A stretch of 64,000 nt of DNA. Origin: Salinicoccus carnicancri Crm. GTDB lineage: Bacteria > Bacillota > Bacilli > Staphylococcales > Salinicoccaceae. The notes beneath the pieces are model-generated. The model did no database searches, was not told where the DNA came from, and saw only the letters and a list, made by a program, of their open reading frames with translations. Made by a program: the position numbers and the translations under genes. The DNA lies in contig NZ_ANAM01000010.1 in the NCBI RefSeq assembly GCF_000330705.1, positions 62,001-126,000 on the forward strand, given 5' to 3'. This document shows, one piece after another, positions 55,073 through 63,929 of the stretch; within the stretch, counting starts at the first letter, position 1; every line of letters starts with the position of its first letter.

Positions 55073-56302
55073 TTATGCATCGGCTACACATTTCTTTAAT
55101 TTTACATTGGAATCAGATAGTAAATTCAAATCAACAGGTTTTTGTTGTTTAATTAACCGGCGTACCGAGATAGCATTTCTTGGTTGATTGACAAGCAAAG
55201 CTGCTTCAATTACATTATTCTCATCAAGGTAAAAATATGAAAATTCCCCCTCATCCTTGTCTCCCCTTATTAAAGTACGATTCCAATTCTTTGAATTCCC
55301 AAAGTACTGTAAGCGTTTTTCATACTGATCAGACCAAAAATAAGGAACTGCTTCATAAGGAGTTGAATTTTCTTCAAGTATATTTGTTGCTACATTTTGT
55401 CCATGATTCATCGCATGATCCCAATGTTCTATACTGATGTGTTTCCCTAAAAAAGGCCACATTGAACAATCTCCGGCGGCGTATATGTTCGGCAAGGAAG
55501 TTTCACCAAATTCATTAACTATATAACCTCTTTCAATATCGAGCTCCTCATTCAGGATCTGAGTATTCGGCATCACTCCTACACCTATGATTACTGCTTG
55601 ACACGGAATACTCTTCCCCTGCCCTGTTACAATCTCTTCGACCTCGCCATCACCTTTGAATTCAGTCACTGAATCCCCCATAATAGTGCGAATGCCTTCT
55701 GATTGGTGTAGTTTGAGAAAGTACTCTCCCATTTCATCGCCAAGGATGTGAGCTAAAGGTAAAGGTGACCATTCTATTATGGTTACTTCTTTCCCCAACT
55801 TTTTAAAAGTTGATGCAAGTTCTGCACCAATAAAACCAGCACCAACCACCGCAACCTGTTCAATATTCTTTAATTTTTCCTTGATTGCGTTTGCATCGGC
55901 TAAAGTTTTCAAATAATAAATTCCATTGAGTTCAGAGCCTTTCACTGGTAATTTTCTCAACCCTGATCCGGTAGCCAATAAAAGTTTATCCCATTCCAAT
56001 GTTTTTCCATTAGATAAAACTGCGGATTGTTTTTTTGAATCAACAGATACAACTTCTTCGCCAAGCCATAGTTCAATGCCCAATTCTTGTAAGTACTCTT
56101 CAGTTTTTAGTGCAATTTCGTCCTCTGAGACTTCTCCCAGCATAAACTCTTTAGAAAGGGGCGGCCGATCATAAGGGAGGCTTGAATCTCTATCTGCTAA
56201 TACAATTCTCCCCCCATAACCCTTCGCACGAAGAGTTTCTGCTGCATGTATACCTGCTATACCTGAACCGACAATCAAAGTGGTAGCGTTAACATTAGTC
56301 AT
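55073..56302 (-). CDS. Ferredoxin-NAD(P)+ reductase of the Rieske system
   Basis: A 409-aa FAD enzyme of the BphA4/rubredoxin-reductase type. FAD binds at LIVGSGIAGIHAAETLRAKG, NAD at AVVGAGFIGAELASTFKKLG, and AAGDCSMWPF is the second FAD motif. It should pass electrons from NADH to the Rieske ferredoxin next door. ATG 56302 follows GGAG by six bases; the in-frame ATG at 56323 is less likely. It lies 68 bases after the ferredoxin gene and 148 bases before the aldehyde dehydrogenase gene. Confidence 0.88.
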   Translation of the reverse strand: MTNVNATTLIVGSGIAGIHAAETLRAKGYGGRIVLADRDSSLPYDRPPLSKEFMLGEVSEDEIALKTEEYLQELGIELWLGEEVVSVDSKKQSAVLSNGKTLEWDKLLLATGSGLRKLPVKGSELNGIYYLKTLADANAIKEKLKNIEQVAVVGAGFIGAELASTFKKLGKEVTIIEWSPLPLAHILGDEMGEYFLKLHQSEGIRTIMGDSVTEFKGDGEVEEIVTGQGKSIPCQAVIIGVGVMPNTQILNEELDIERGYIVNEFGETSLPNIYAAGDCSMWPFLGKHISIEHWDHAMNHGQNVATNILEENSTPYEAVPYFWSDQYEKRLQYFGNSKNWNRTLIRGDKDEGEFSYFYLDENNVIEAALLVNQPRNAISVRRLIKQQKPVDLNLLSDSNVKLKKCVADA

Positions 56303-56370
56303 CTTAATCTCCACTCCTAACATTTAATTATAAATTTATAGTTGAGAACTCTACTAGAAATCATGGTATT

Positions 56371-56706
56371 TTAAACTTTCACCCATATTGAGCCATCCTG
56401 TTCAAAAACTTCATACACAGATAAAGGCGTATCGGCCGGCCCTTCCAACACAGAGCCATCTCGAATATCGAAGGCAGCAAAATGAAGTGGACAATACAGA
56501 CAATGATCTTCTAATTCTCCATCGACCAATTCTGCATAAGCATGCGAACAAATTCCATCAACAGCATGTACATTACCATTGGTTCTTGCTATTAATAACG
56601 TTTCTTTTCCAACCAGGACCTCTATCATATCTTCATCCTCAAGTGAGGCACTTGCTGCTACAAATGTATATTCTTCCGTCTCTGATTGTATATTTTTGCT
56701 ATTCAT
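56371..56706 (-). CDS. Rieske [2Fe-2S] ferredoxin
   Basis: A 111-aa soluble Rieske protein with the cluster motifs CSHAYAEL (C-x-H) near residue 48 and CPLHFAAFD (C-x2-H) about 15 residues later. It is of the NirD/BphF type and should shuttle electrons from the reductase to the oxygenase. ATG 56706 has GGAGGAGGG at good distance; the GTG at 56712 is inside that region. It is between the oxygenase and reductase genes, as in classic three-component dioxygenases. Confidence 0.9.
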   Translation of the reverse strand: MNSKNIQSETEEYTFVAASASLEDEDMIEVLVGKETLLIARTNGNVHAVDGICSHAYAELVDGELEDHCLYCPLHFAAFDIRDGSVLEGPADTPLSVYEVFEQDGSIWVKV

Positions 56707-56802
56707 ATTCACCCTCCTCCACTCGCAATAGACAGAATGGTTTTATAATATAAAGATAGAATATGGTGATGCTTCCTTTATACATCACCATATTCCCCAT
56801 TA

Positions 56803-57960
56803 TTAGTTATTCTTCAATTCATCTTGAACATACTTCTTAAAATCCGCTACTCTCCAGTCAATCGGAGTCAATGTTCCTCCACTTTGGTAGGACCTTGACT
56901 CATTGCCCTCCTGAGCAAGTTCACATGCTGCCCAATCTTCTTTACATGTTGCATCCCAAAAATCGATAGCATCCTGAATATAGGCATCATCTTTTTCAAG
57001 AACATCCGGATCAAAGAGATAGTAACCTTTGACTACTGATTCATCCGGTTTAACCGGGAAAATAGAAGCAATAAATACATAATCAGAAGCCATACAAATA
57101 TAGGCATGTGGAAAAATGTGAAGATATGCAATCTTTCTCGTGTCTTCTTCAGATAGACTTGGAAATACTGGACGATAAGCATTACCATCAATGTTTACAC
57201 GCTCAAACCCAGGACGTAATCCCATAGATCCTACATGTTTAATTACTTTTGTATCTGGCACTTCTTCATCCACCCACTGCCTAGGTTGCATAGGCGGCGT
57301 AGCTTTACTTAGCTCCGGATGAATCGTACCGCAGTGGTAGCATTCTTCTGCATTATCCATCAATAACTTCCAATTGGCTTTTACATGGTAAGTGCCTGTT
57401 TTTCCGACTTTGAGCCTTTGCATTTCATATTGTTCATAAATTGACCAGGACTCGGGGAGATTAAAGCTTTCGGCAAGAGATGGAGAATCTGGATCAGCGT
57501 TTATCCAAATAAATCCATCCCATGATTCAGCCTTAATACTGACTAAAGAATGGTTTTCCGGATTAAATCCTTCTTCATCATCGGAAATGTTTGGTGCTTT
57601 TGCCAATTCACCTGTATCTGAATTGTACATCCAGCTATGATACGGGCAGATAATATTCCCTTTACTGAAATGACCGGCAGCCTCAGTGCACAAGCGAGAT
57701 CCCCTGTGACGGCATACATTATAGAATGCATTTACTTCTCCGCTTAACGCGCGGGTAATGATAAAACTTTCATGAGCAACTTGCACTGTCTTATAGTCGC
57801 CTCTATTAGGGATTTCTTCATCTCTTCCAGCAAGCAGCCATGTTTTAAACCAAATCTTTTCCAGCTCTTCACGGAAATGCCCTGGATCATAATAATCACT
57901 TCCTGGTGCAGTAGGTTCAAATTTCGCATGACTAGGGAAACCGCCTTCAATAGATTTCAT
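56803..57960 (-). CDS. Rieske oxygenase alpha subunit (GbcA/CntA-like)
   Basis: A 385-aa ring-hydroxylating-type oxygenase. The Rieske motifs are CRHRGSRLC (C-x-H) and CPYHSW (C-x2-H) near residues 85-110. The mononuclear iron site is in LLMDNAEECYHCGTIHPEL (His-x4-His) near residue 200, and the distal Asp ligand is probably in one of the late Asp residues. This YHC...HP pattern is that of oxygenases acting on quaternary amines (glycine betaine demethylase, carnitine oxygenase) rather than aromatics. GAGGAGG lies eight bases before ATG 57960; the 58032 start lacks one. With two electron-transfer genes and a BCCT carrier close by, an N-methylated substrate is the best guess. Confidence 0.85.
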   Translation of the reverse strand: MKSIEGGFPSHAKFEPTAPGSDYYDPGHFREELEKIWFKTWLLAGRDEEIPNRGDYKTVQVAHESFIITRALSGEVNAFYNVCRHRGSRLCTEAAGHFSKGNIICPYHSWMYNSDTGELAKAPNISDDEEGFNPENHSLVSIKAESWDGFIWINADPDSPSLAESFNLPESWSIYEQYEMQRLKVGKTGTYHVKANWKLLMDNAEECYHCGTIHPELSKATPPMQPRQWVDEEVPDTKVIKHVGSMGLRPGFERVNIDGNAYRPVFPSLSEEDTRKIAYLHIFPHAYICMASDYVFIASIFPVKPDESVVKGYYLFDPDVLEKDDAYIQDAIDFWDATCKEDWAACELAQEGNESRSYQSGGTLTPIDWRVADFKKYVQDELKNN

Positions 57961-58302
57961 AATAGTAGCCTCCTCATATATTAAAAGTATCCAATAATTA
58001 TTTTGCTTGGACAAAAGCCTACGAATCTTCAAATGTTCTTTTTTCGCCCTACACTAAAGGTATAAAGTCCCCTGAGAGAATGAATGTCTGGGATGGCCCA
58101 GGTACAATACCATTAAAAATAGGTTGCAATCCTCCTTATTCTTTTTAGGTATGCCATTTGTCTCTTCTGTAAAAAAGTCCGGGTACCAAAATCATTCATT
58201 TTAGTTTTATCCTCAGAAAGATGCATTTAAAAATTGCTCCGCTGATTCGTCATTATTAATTGATCCGATCAGTAATCAAATAATAGTCCTTTGTAACAAT
58301 CA
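57961..58302. other. Intergenic region before the Rieske oxygenase
   Basis: A 342-base A+T-rich gap with no gene. A weak minus-strand promoter, TTGTCC, 17 bases, GATACT, lies close to the oxygenase start (about 57975-58015). TTGATCCGATCAGTAATCAA near 58258 contains overlapping inverted repeats just after the OCD stop codon's downstream side and may be an operator or weak terminator. Confidence 0.3.
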
Positions 58303-59343
58303 CTAGAACATTGCTGGTTCAGACCACAGTTTCACTTCTGTCCCCAGCCCCTTCTCTTTCGCATTTTGATAAATCTTATAGCTGTTTGCTGTATCGGTGG
58401 CACAGATACCAAGTGTGACAAAGAAAATACTGTCATCATCGTTTTCGCGGCATGGCACATCTCCTTTGATGACTTCACCTAATTCAATGATATCGGTTTC
58501 TTTAAGATCACCGGATTTAGTCAATTCAGATAAAGGATATTTGTCATCTTTTAATCGCAATTTATAGTCCATACAGTATTTATTAAAACCTTCTAAAATC
58601 GCTTCATCTTTATGGTCCCACATTGAGACACCGGAATGGAATGAACCTTTTTTTATCCAGTCTTTAGGAATATACTCATTGCCCAAGTTGACATTCGTTG
58701 CAGTGTATACAATATCTGAGTCTGCCACTGCCTCTTTCACGGTGTCACAAATTTCAAATTCATAACCAAGATGAGCCCACTTTTCAGCAAATTGCTCTGC
58801 CCTTTCTGGGTTCATATCATATAAGCGTACCGTTTTAATATTGTGCATCACTTTACTTGTTGCCTCAATGTGAGCATTTTGGATTACTCCACAACCAACT
58901 AACCCTAATACTTCTGACTCTGGACGTGCACAGTATTTTGCGCCTAAAGCACTTGACGCACCTGTCCTTAAAGCGCTTACAATTGTGTCATCCATGACTG
59001 CAAATGGGTAACCCGTCTCCTCATTGTATAAAATGATCATGCCGTTTGAACGCGGGGTTTGTCTCTCCACTGGATTTAAAGGATTACTCGGTATCCCTTT
59101 GACTGCTGCGACCCGCATTTCTTCGGATTGGATCAAGGCAGCGTGTACCCCGATACGTTTGCCAGAATAATTCCCCTCTTCCCACAGCAAGTGCAACAAT
59201 TCTGGTTCCACCACTTTATCCTCGGCTAACCATAAGTTGACCTTTTCCACATATTCCAGAATCATGCCCATATCCTTGGCTCCCGACTCAATGCATTCTT
59301 CCTGTGATAACCACGTTACTTTTACCTCTTTATCTGTACTCAA
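58303..59343 (-). CDS. Ornithine cyclodeaminase/mu-crystallin family protein
   Basis: A 346-aa NAD(P)-binding protein. The Rossmann motif is LGLVGCGVIQNAHIEAT near residue 150, and ALRTGASSALGAKYCAR and MRVAAVKGIPSNP are OCD family segments. VYTATNVNLGNEYIPKDWIK follows the cofactor domain. The protein is longer than ornithine cyclodeaminase, and members of this family also reduce imines or ketimines, so it could reduce an imine formed after N-dealkylation. It starts at 59343 with AAGGGGAA-type sequence upstream and has a consensus promoter about 150 bases before it. Confidence 0.82.
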   Translation of the reverse strand: MSTDKEVKVTWLSQEECIESGAKDMGMILEYVEKVNLWLAEDKVVEPELLHLLWEEGNYSGKRIGVHAALIQSEEMRVAAVKGIPSNPLNPVERQTPRSNGMIILYNEETGYPFAVMDDTIVSALRTGASSALGAKYCARPESEVLGLVGCGVIQNAHIEATSKVMHNIKTVRLYDMNPERAEQFAEKWAHLGYEFEICDTVKEAVADSDIVYTATNVNLGNEYIPKDWIKKGSFHSGVSMWDHKDEAILEGFNKYCMDYKLRLKDDKYPLSELTKSGDLKETDIIELGEVIKGDVPCRENDDDSIFFVTLGICATDTANSYKIYQNAKEKGLGTEVKLWSEPAMF

Positions 59344-59491
59344 TTTAAATTCCCCTTCCTTCTTCAGTTTTTATAATCTCTCTTCATTGCATCAAAAGGT
59401 ATCTCTTTATTAAAACTAATTAACCCTTCCATCCTGCACTTATAGGAATTCCCTCCCATTTCATACTGATTTCGCTGATGCTATATTTAAT

Positions 59492-59530
59492 TGTGATCAC
59501 ATTATAACCATGATTATTTATGTTATGCAA
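59492..59530 (-). promoter_or_regulatory. OCD-gene promoter with TGTGATCACA palindrome
   Basis: On the minus strand TTGCAT (59530-59525), 18 bases and TATAAT (59506-59501). The perfect palindrome TGTGATCACA (59492-59501) covers the start-point side of the -10. It is the likely control point of the minus-strand oxygenase genes. Confidence 0.65.
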
Positions 59531-60064
59531 TACTTTTTTTAAATTTTCTGTCATTAATTAATTCACATTACATAAACGGAGTTTGATCATTTCCAAGTTT
59601 CTTAATTTTCCAGCCTTAATCTTCAATGTGAGACACCTTTCATAGTAGATGAGGATGACCGCAGACTTTGCCAATCCGATTATTATACAAAGAGATTTAC
59701 AACAGGGTCATTTCACACTGACTCTGATAATATATTGTAAATTTATACCGATAACCGAAGACTTTCTTCTATTTGCAGTTGTTGATTTTTGGGATTTGAC
59801 ATAAAATTAATTGCCTGAAAACTGTGGTATTATTTATGCGACAATAGCCCTATTAAATATATCGCCTTGTTAAATTCATTGTTTCTGGAAAATTAAAAAT
59901 ATTAACAATATTATTTACTAAAAATCACGATTATAATATAATCTTATTTGTAAACCGCTTTCATAAGTTAAAAAGATAAGTCATTAGTGCCTTACTATCA
60001 ATCAGGAAATTTTAAACAGTAGTAATTATTGAGTCAATTCAAGGGGTTAAAAGGGGGAGATTTT
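59531..60064 (+). promoter_or_regulatory. A+T-rich divergent control region before the BCCT gene
   Basis: TTTACT (59914-59919), 17 bases and TATAAT (59937-59942) form a probable plus-strand promoter about 120 bases before the BCCT start. Around 59794 a TTGACA occurs without a well-spaced -10. No gene is seen in 59344-60064; the length suggests regulation of both directions. Confidence 0.45.
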
Positions 60065-61627
60065 TTGAATCAGGAGCGCAATATTCTTTACATTTCTTTA
60101 ACTTTAAGCATATCTTTCGTAATAGTAGGTGTCCTGTTCAATGATTGGTTAGAAGATCAGGCCGGGGTATTTCTGGATATCGCTGTAACAAATTTTAATT
60201 GGTTTTATCTTCTCGTAGGTACTTTTTTTGTAGGGTTTTGTCTCTTTTTAATGTTTTCGAAATTTGGGGATATAAGGTTGGGAAATGATTCAGAAAAACC
60301 AGTGTACAGCACTTTGTCATGGATTACTATGCTCTTCAGTGCTGGAATGGGAGTGGGCTTGGTATTTTGGGGAGTAGCTGAGCCAGTTTCGCATTATACA
60401 AACCCTATATCTGGTGAAGGATACACATCCCAATCTGCAAATGATGCAATGACATCTTCCTTTTTTCATTGGGGAGTGCATCCGTGGGCATTGTTCGGTA
60501 TTGTTGCTTTAGGCTTAGCGTATTTCCACTTTAGAAAAAAGCTCCCTTTCGCCATTAGTTCACTGTTTCATCCGTTATTAGGCGAAAGAATTTATGGTCC
60601 TTTTGGAAAAACGATAGATATTTTATCCGTCTTTATTACAGCGGTTGGTGTAGCGAGTACATTTGGGCTAAGCACTATACAAATTACAAATGGTATGAAT
60701 GCTCAATGGGGGATTCCCAATACTATTACACTGCAGCTTGGAGTCATATCGTTTGCCACTCTTCTATTTCTTGTTTCCTCTTGGACAGGCTTAGATAAAG
60801 GAATTAAATTTTTGTCTAACTTAAATATGATCATTATGGGTGTACTACTCATTTTCTTATTAAGCGTTGGACCACTGAAACAAATACTGGAAGTATTAAT
60901 TTCAAATATGGGCAACTACGTCGGAAACATAGTTCCTATGACCCTGCGTATGGAAGCATTTGATGATGGCGCGAATAAATGGATAGGTAACTGGACCATA
61001 TTCTATTGGGCATGGTGGACTACTTGGGCACCATTTGTTGGATCTTTTATCGCAAGGATTTCAAGAGGCAGGACACTACGTCAATTTGTCATAGGCGTTT
61101 TGATCGTTCCTTCTGTTATTTCGTTCATTTGGTTTTCCGTAATGGGAGGAAGTTCAATCCATTTGATACATGATTTAGGTCACACTGCTTTAGCAGAAAG
61201 TGTGAACGCCAATGTGGATGGGGCTATGTTTGCTTTCTTAGAGTACTACCCATTAAATTCTGTATTGGCTGTAATAACATTAATGTTGATATTTATTTTC
61301 TTCATCACTTCAGCTGATTCAGCTACCTTTGTACTAGGTATGTTAAGCAGTAATGGCAACCCAAATCCTTCACGTTTGGTCAAAATGGTGTGGGGATTGC
61401 TCACAGCAGGTGCTGCAGTTGTTTTCATCATGGCCGGCGGTCTTGAAGCAGTCAGGAGCATCTCTATTGTTATTGCTATTCCATTTACAATCATCTCAGT
61501 ATTTATATGTTGGGCTTTATTCAAAGAGTTGAAAAAAGACATTATGACTCAACATAATGTTGTTTTATCAGAGCAGTACAATGATACAAGCAACATCGAT
61601 ACAAGTAACATCAATAATCGTGTGTAA
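60065..61627 (+). CDS. BCCT family transporter (betaine/carnitine/choline type)
   Basis: A 520-aa carrier with about 12 membrane helices. It has the full sodium-betaine motif SAGMGVGLVFWGVAEPVSHY near residue 100 and WTIFYWAWWTTWAPFVGSFI near residue 320, typical of glycine-betaine or related substrates. The start is TTG 60065, four to five bases after GGGGGAG; the upstream TTG frame to 60029 adds an unlikely basic leader. It is divergent from the OCD-Rieske genes and probably feeds them. The C-terminal tail is short (STNID-repeat rich), so osmotic control via a long tail is not expected. Confidence 0.88.
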   Translation: MNQERNILYISLTLSISFVIVGVLFNDWLEDQAGVFLDIAVTNFNWFYLLVGTFFVGFCLFLMFSKFGDIRLGNDSEKPVYSTLSWITMLFSAGMGVGLVFWGVAEPVSHYTNPISGEGYTSQSANDAMTSSFFHWGVHPWALFGIVALGLAYFHFRKKLPFAISSLFHPLLGERIYGPFGKTIDILSVFITAVGVASTFGLSTIQITNGMNAQWGIPNTITLQLGVISFATLLFLVSSWTGLDKGIKFLSNLNMIIMGVLLIFLLSVGPLKQILEVLISNMGNYVGNIVPMTLRMEAFDDGANKWIGNWTIFYWAWWTTWAPFVGSFIARISRGRTLRQFVIGVLIVPSVISFIWFSVMGGSSIHLIHDLGHTALAESVNANVDGAMFAFLEYYPLNSVLAVITLMLIFIFFITSADSATFVLGMLSSNGNPNPSRLVKMVWGLLTAGAAVVFIMAGGLEAVRSISIVIAIPFTIISVFICWALFKELKKDIMTQHNVVLSEQYNDTSNIDTSNINNRV

Positions 61628-61730
61628 GGGATATATTAAGGAGCATTCATTTTAGCGTTCATCTTTGCACTTTCCGTGCCTTTGACTTGCTTATTGAAAA
61701 GGTCGATCAGATGGGTGGAATAGGGACTCC

Positions 61731-61756
61731 ATCTGATTGCCCTAGGGCAATCAGAT
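61731..61756. repeat. Perfect 26-bp palindrome
   Basis: ATCTGATTGCCCT and AGGGCAATCAGAT are exact reverse complements with no loop, between the BCCT gene and the GIY-YIG gene. No U-tract follows, so it does not look like an ordinary terminator. It might be an operator or a recombination trace. Confidence 0.6.
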
Positions 61757-61879
61757 AATGTGGCAAGGCCTGGAATTCTTGCTTTACTATATGTAAGAGT
61801 TACCGTTCTGTGTCTGGGAGCCACTCTCTTATAGCCAAATAAGTTATAATGGACTCAAATGATTCAAGGAGATTTTTTT

Positions 61880-63535
61880 ATGAAAGAGATAGATGTAGAG
61901 ATTTCCTCATTTCAATTCAACAAAAATTCAATTTCAGGTTTGAGCAGTGCGGCTTTCAATAATTATCCTGTTGTTTACATACTCCACAATGATCAGAAGA
62001 AAGCCAGTGCCTATATTGGTGAAACTGTCCAAATCAGAAACAGGTTGTACAGCCACAGCAAGGATCCTGTCAAAAATAAATTGGACAAGGCGGTCGTAAT
62101 TTCACACAATCACTTCAACCAGTCCGCCACATACAATATTGAAACCAATCTGATCAACTTCTTTATCGCAGATCAAAAGTATCAGATATTGAACAAAAGC
62201 CAGATCACTTCTTCTGTCACCCATAATTACTATGAGAAGCCGAAGTACGACCACGATATATTCAAAGAATTATGGGAGAGGCTGAGAAAAGACGAACTGG
62301 TTGACGGGACCCTGGAGTATCTTCAGAACAAAGATATATTCAAAATATCGCCTTACAAAGAGTTGTCCGAATCACAGATAGAGCTGAAGGAAAATATCCT
62401 CGAGTTCTGCAAAAATAATATAGACAATGATAAACCGTCGGTATATTTCATTAAAGGTGAAGCCGGCACTGGAAAGAGTGTCGTACTAAGTTCAACGTTT
62501 AACGCAATTCAGGATCTGGCCAATGATAAAGAGAGCGGAAAACTGTATAAAACAACGAATCATCTGCTCGTGAACCACCAGGAAATGATCAAAACTTATG
62601 AAACGATTTCCGAAAGTCTTCCTAACCTGAAAAAGAAGAATTTCCTAAAACCTACGACTTTCATCAACAGAGTGAGGGACGGTAAAATCAATTCAGACAT
62701 TACTTTCGTTGATGAGGCCCACCTGCTTCTATCAAGAGAGGATTCCTATAACAACTATATAGGTAATAATCACTTAAACGATATTATCCATTCGAGCAAA
62801 GTCACTATCATTGTGTTTGATGAAAAACAATTTTTAAAACTGAAAAGTTACTGGACAGAAGATTTATTCAAGCAGGTCACAAAAGGGGCAGAAGTCAAGA
62901 CGTTTGAGCTGACAGATCAGTTCCGCATGCAGGCGGATGATTCAGTATTGGATTGGATTGACAACTTCGTCAGTAAGAAAATAACTCCCATCCCTGCGAA
63001 TACCGATGATTACGAACTCAAAATATTCGATGACGCCGGTGAAATGTTTGAAGAGATCGAGCGCAAGGACGAGACGCATACACTTTCGAGAATCGTTGCC
63101 ACTTTTGATTATGAACATAAAAAGGACGGTGCAGATTACTACGTTGAAGAAATCGGATTCAAGGGACTCTGGAATTCAACCAATGATAAAAGGACATGGG
63201 CCGAACGTCCTGAAACCATAAAAGAAGTCGGTTCCATTTATACAATACAGGGGTTTGATTTGAACTATGTGGGTGTCATACTCGGCCCTTCTGTCTCATA
63301 TGATGAAAGGAAACAGGAACTGAAAATATTGCCCCAAAATTATCAGGACACTGAGGCATTCAGGGATTCGAAGAAAAAGACAGTCGAGTATAACGTCGAG
63401 GAGTCGAAAGAGCAGATCATTTTAAATTCTGTGAATGTATTAATGAAACGCGGTGTTAAGGGGCTTTACATTTATGCCAGTGACGAGAAGCTGCGCAAAG
63501 CCTTAAACGAAGCAAAAGTGGGGAAATCACAATGA
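61880..63535 (+). CDS. GIY-YIG nuclease domain fused to DUF2075 (helicase-like) protein
   Basis: A 551-aa two-domain protein. Residues about 30-120 are a GIY-YIG nuclease domain (YPVVYILHNDQKKASAYIGE, with the Arg in VQIRNRLYSH). From about residue 160 comes a DUF2075/Schlafen-like P-loop ATPase: Walker A KGEAGTGKSVVLS, Walker B TFVDEAHLLL, the LTDQFRMQ motif, and the C-terminal SIYTIQGFDLNYVGVILG and RGVKGLYIYAS. The enzyme probably cuts or remodels nucleic acid. AAGGAG lies eight bases before ATG 61880. It overlaps a MazG-like gene by 4 bases. A defence role is inference; no other restriction gene is beside it. Confidence 0.85.
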   Translation: MKEIDVEISSFQFNKNSISGLSSAAFNNYPVVYILHNDQKKASAYIGETVQIRNRLYSHSKDPVKNKLDKAVVISHNHFNQSATYNIETNLINFFIADQKYQILNKSQITSSVTHNYYEKPKYDHDIFKELWERLRKDELVDGTLEYLQNKDIFKISPYKELSESQIELKENILEFCKNNIDNDKPSVYFIKGEAGTGKSVVLSSTFNAIQDLANDKESGKLYKTTNHLLVNHQEMIKTYETISESLPNLKKKNFLKPTTFINRVRDGKINSDITFVDEAHLLLSREDSYNNYIGNNHLNDIIHSSKVTIIVFDEKQFLKLKSYWTEDLFKQVTKGAEVKTFELTDQFRMQADDSVLDWIDNFVSKKITPIPANTDDYELKIFDDAGEMFEEIERKDETHTLSRIVATFDYEHKKDGADYYVEEIGFKGLWNSTNDKRTWAERPETIKEVGSIYTIQGFDLNYVGVILGPSVSYDERKQELKILPQNYQDTEAFRDSKKKTVEYNVEESKEQIILNSVNVLMKRGVKGLYIYASDEKLRKALNEAKVGKSQ

Positions 63536-63843
63536 AGGATTTAATAGAAGAAATCAATCAATTCCGGGATGAACGCAACTGGAGACAATTCCATAATTCA
63601 AAAGACCTTGCCCTCTCACTCTCATTGGAAGCCTCGGAACTTCTTGAGAATTTTCAATGGGTATCCTCTGAGAAAGCTGTAGCAGAAAACAGGGAGAATA
63701 TTAAAGACGAGCTTGCTGATGTTTTTATATACGGCTTAATGATGGCAGATGACCTGGATATAGATATGAGAGAAGCCATTTCAGACAAACTTAAGAAAAA
63801 CGCCGTGAAATACCCTGTCAAAGATGATGATCCGTCACATTGA
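63532..63843 (+). CDS. MazG-like nucleotide pyrophosphohydrolase
   Basis: A 103-aa all-helical NTP pyrophosphohydrolase. The metal motif is the Glu set of LSLEASELLENFQW (E-x2-E) with ELADVFIYGLMMAD (E-x2-D) downstream, near residues 32 and 60. It would hydrolyse (d)NTPs or modified nucleotides to monophosphates. The ATGA overlap with the GIY-YIG/DUF2075 gene shows coupled translation, so the two act together. Stress or phage-defence roles are known for MazG proteins, but the substrate here is not known. Confidence 0.88.
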   Translation: MKDLIEEINQFRDERNWRQFHNSKDLALSLSLEASELLENFQWVSSEKAVAENRENIKDELADVFIYGLMMADDLDIDMREAISDKLKKNAVKYPVKDDDPSH

Positions 63844-63867
63844 TAAATCAAATACGCAGGATATGCA

Positions 63868-63912
63868 AAAAGCCGTATGTACAGCTCCTTAGGAATTGCA
63901 CATACGGCTTTT
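63868..63912. terminator. Bidirectional terminator
   Basis: AAAAGCCGTATGT (63868-63880) pairs with ACATACGGCTTTT (63900-63912) across a 19-base loop. It ends the MazG-like gene and the convergent permease gene. Confidence 0.85.
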
Positions 63913-63929
63913 CTTGATTAGATATGATT

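Noticed and set aside
59949-59965. TGTAAACCGCTTTCA considered as a cre site upstream of the BCCT gene
   Set aside because: It contains one extra base in the centre, so the two half-sites are out of register.
61636-61824. 62-aa minus-strand frame after the BCCT gene, considered as a transposase scrap
   Set aside because: It runs through the perfect palindrome, has no ribosome site and matches no transposase motif I can name.
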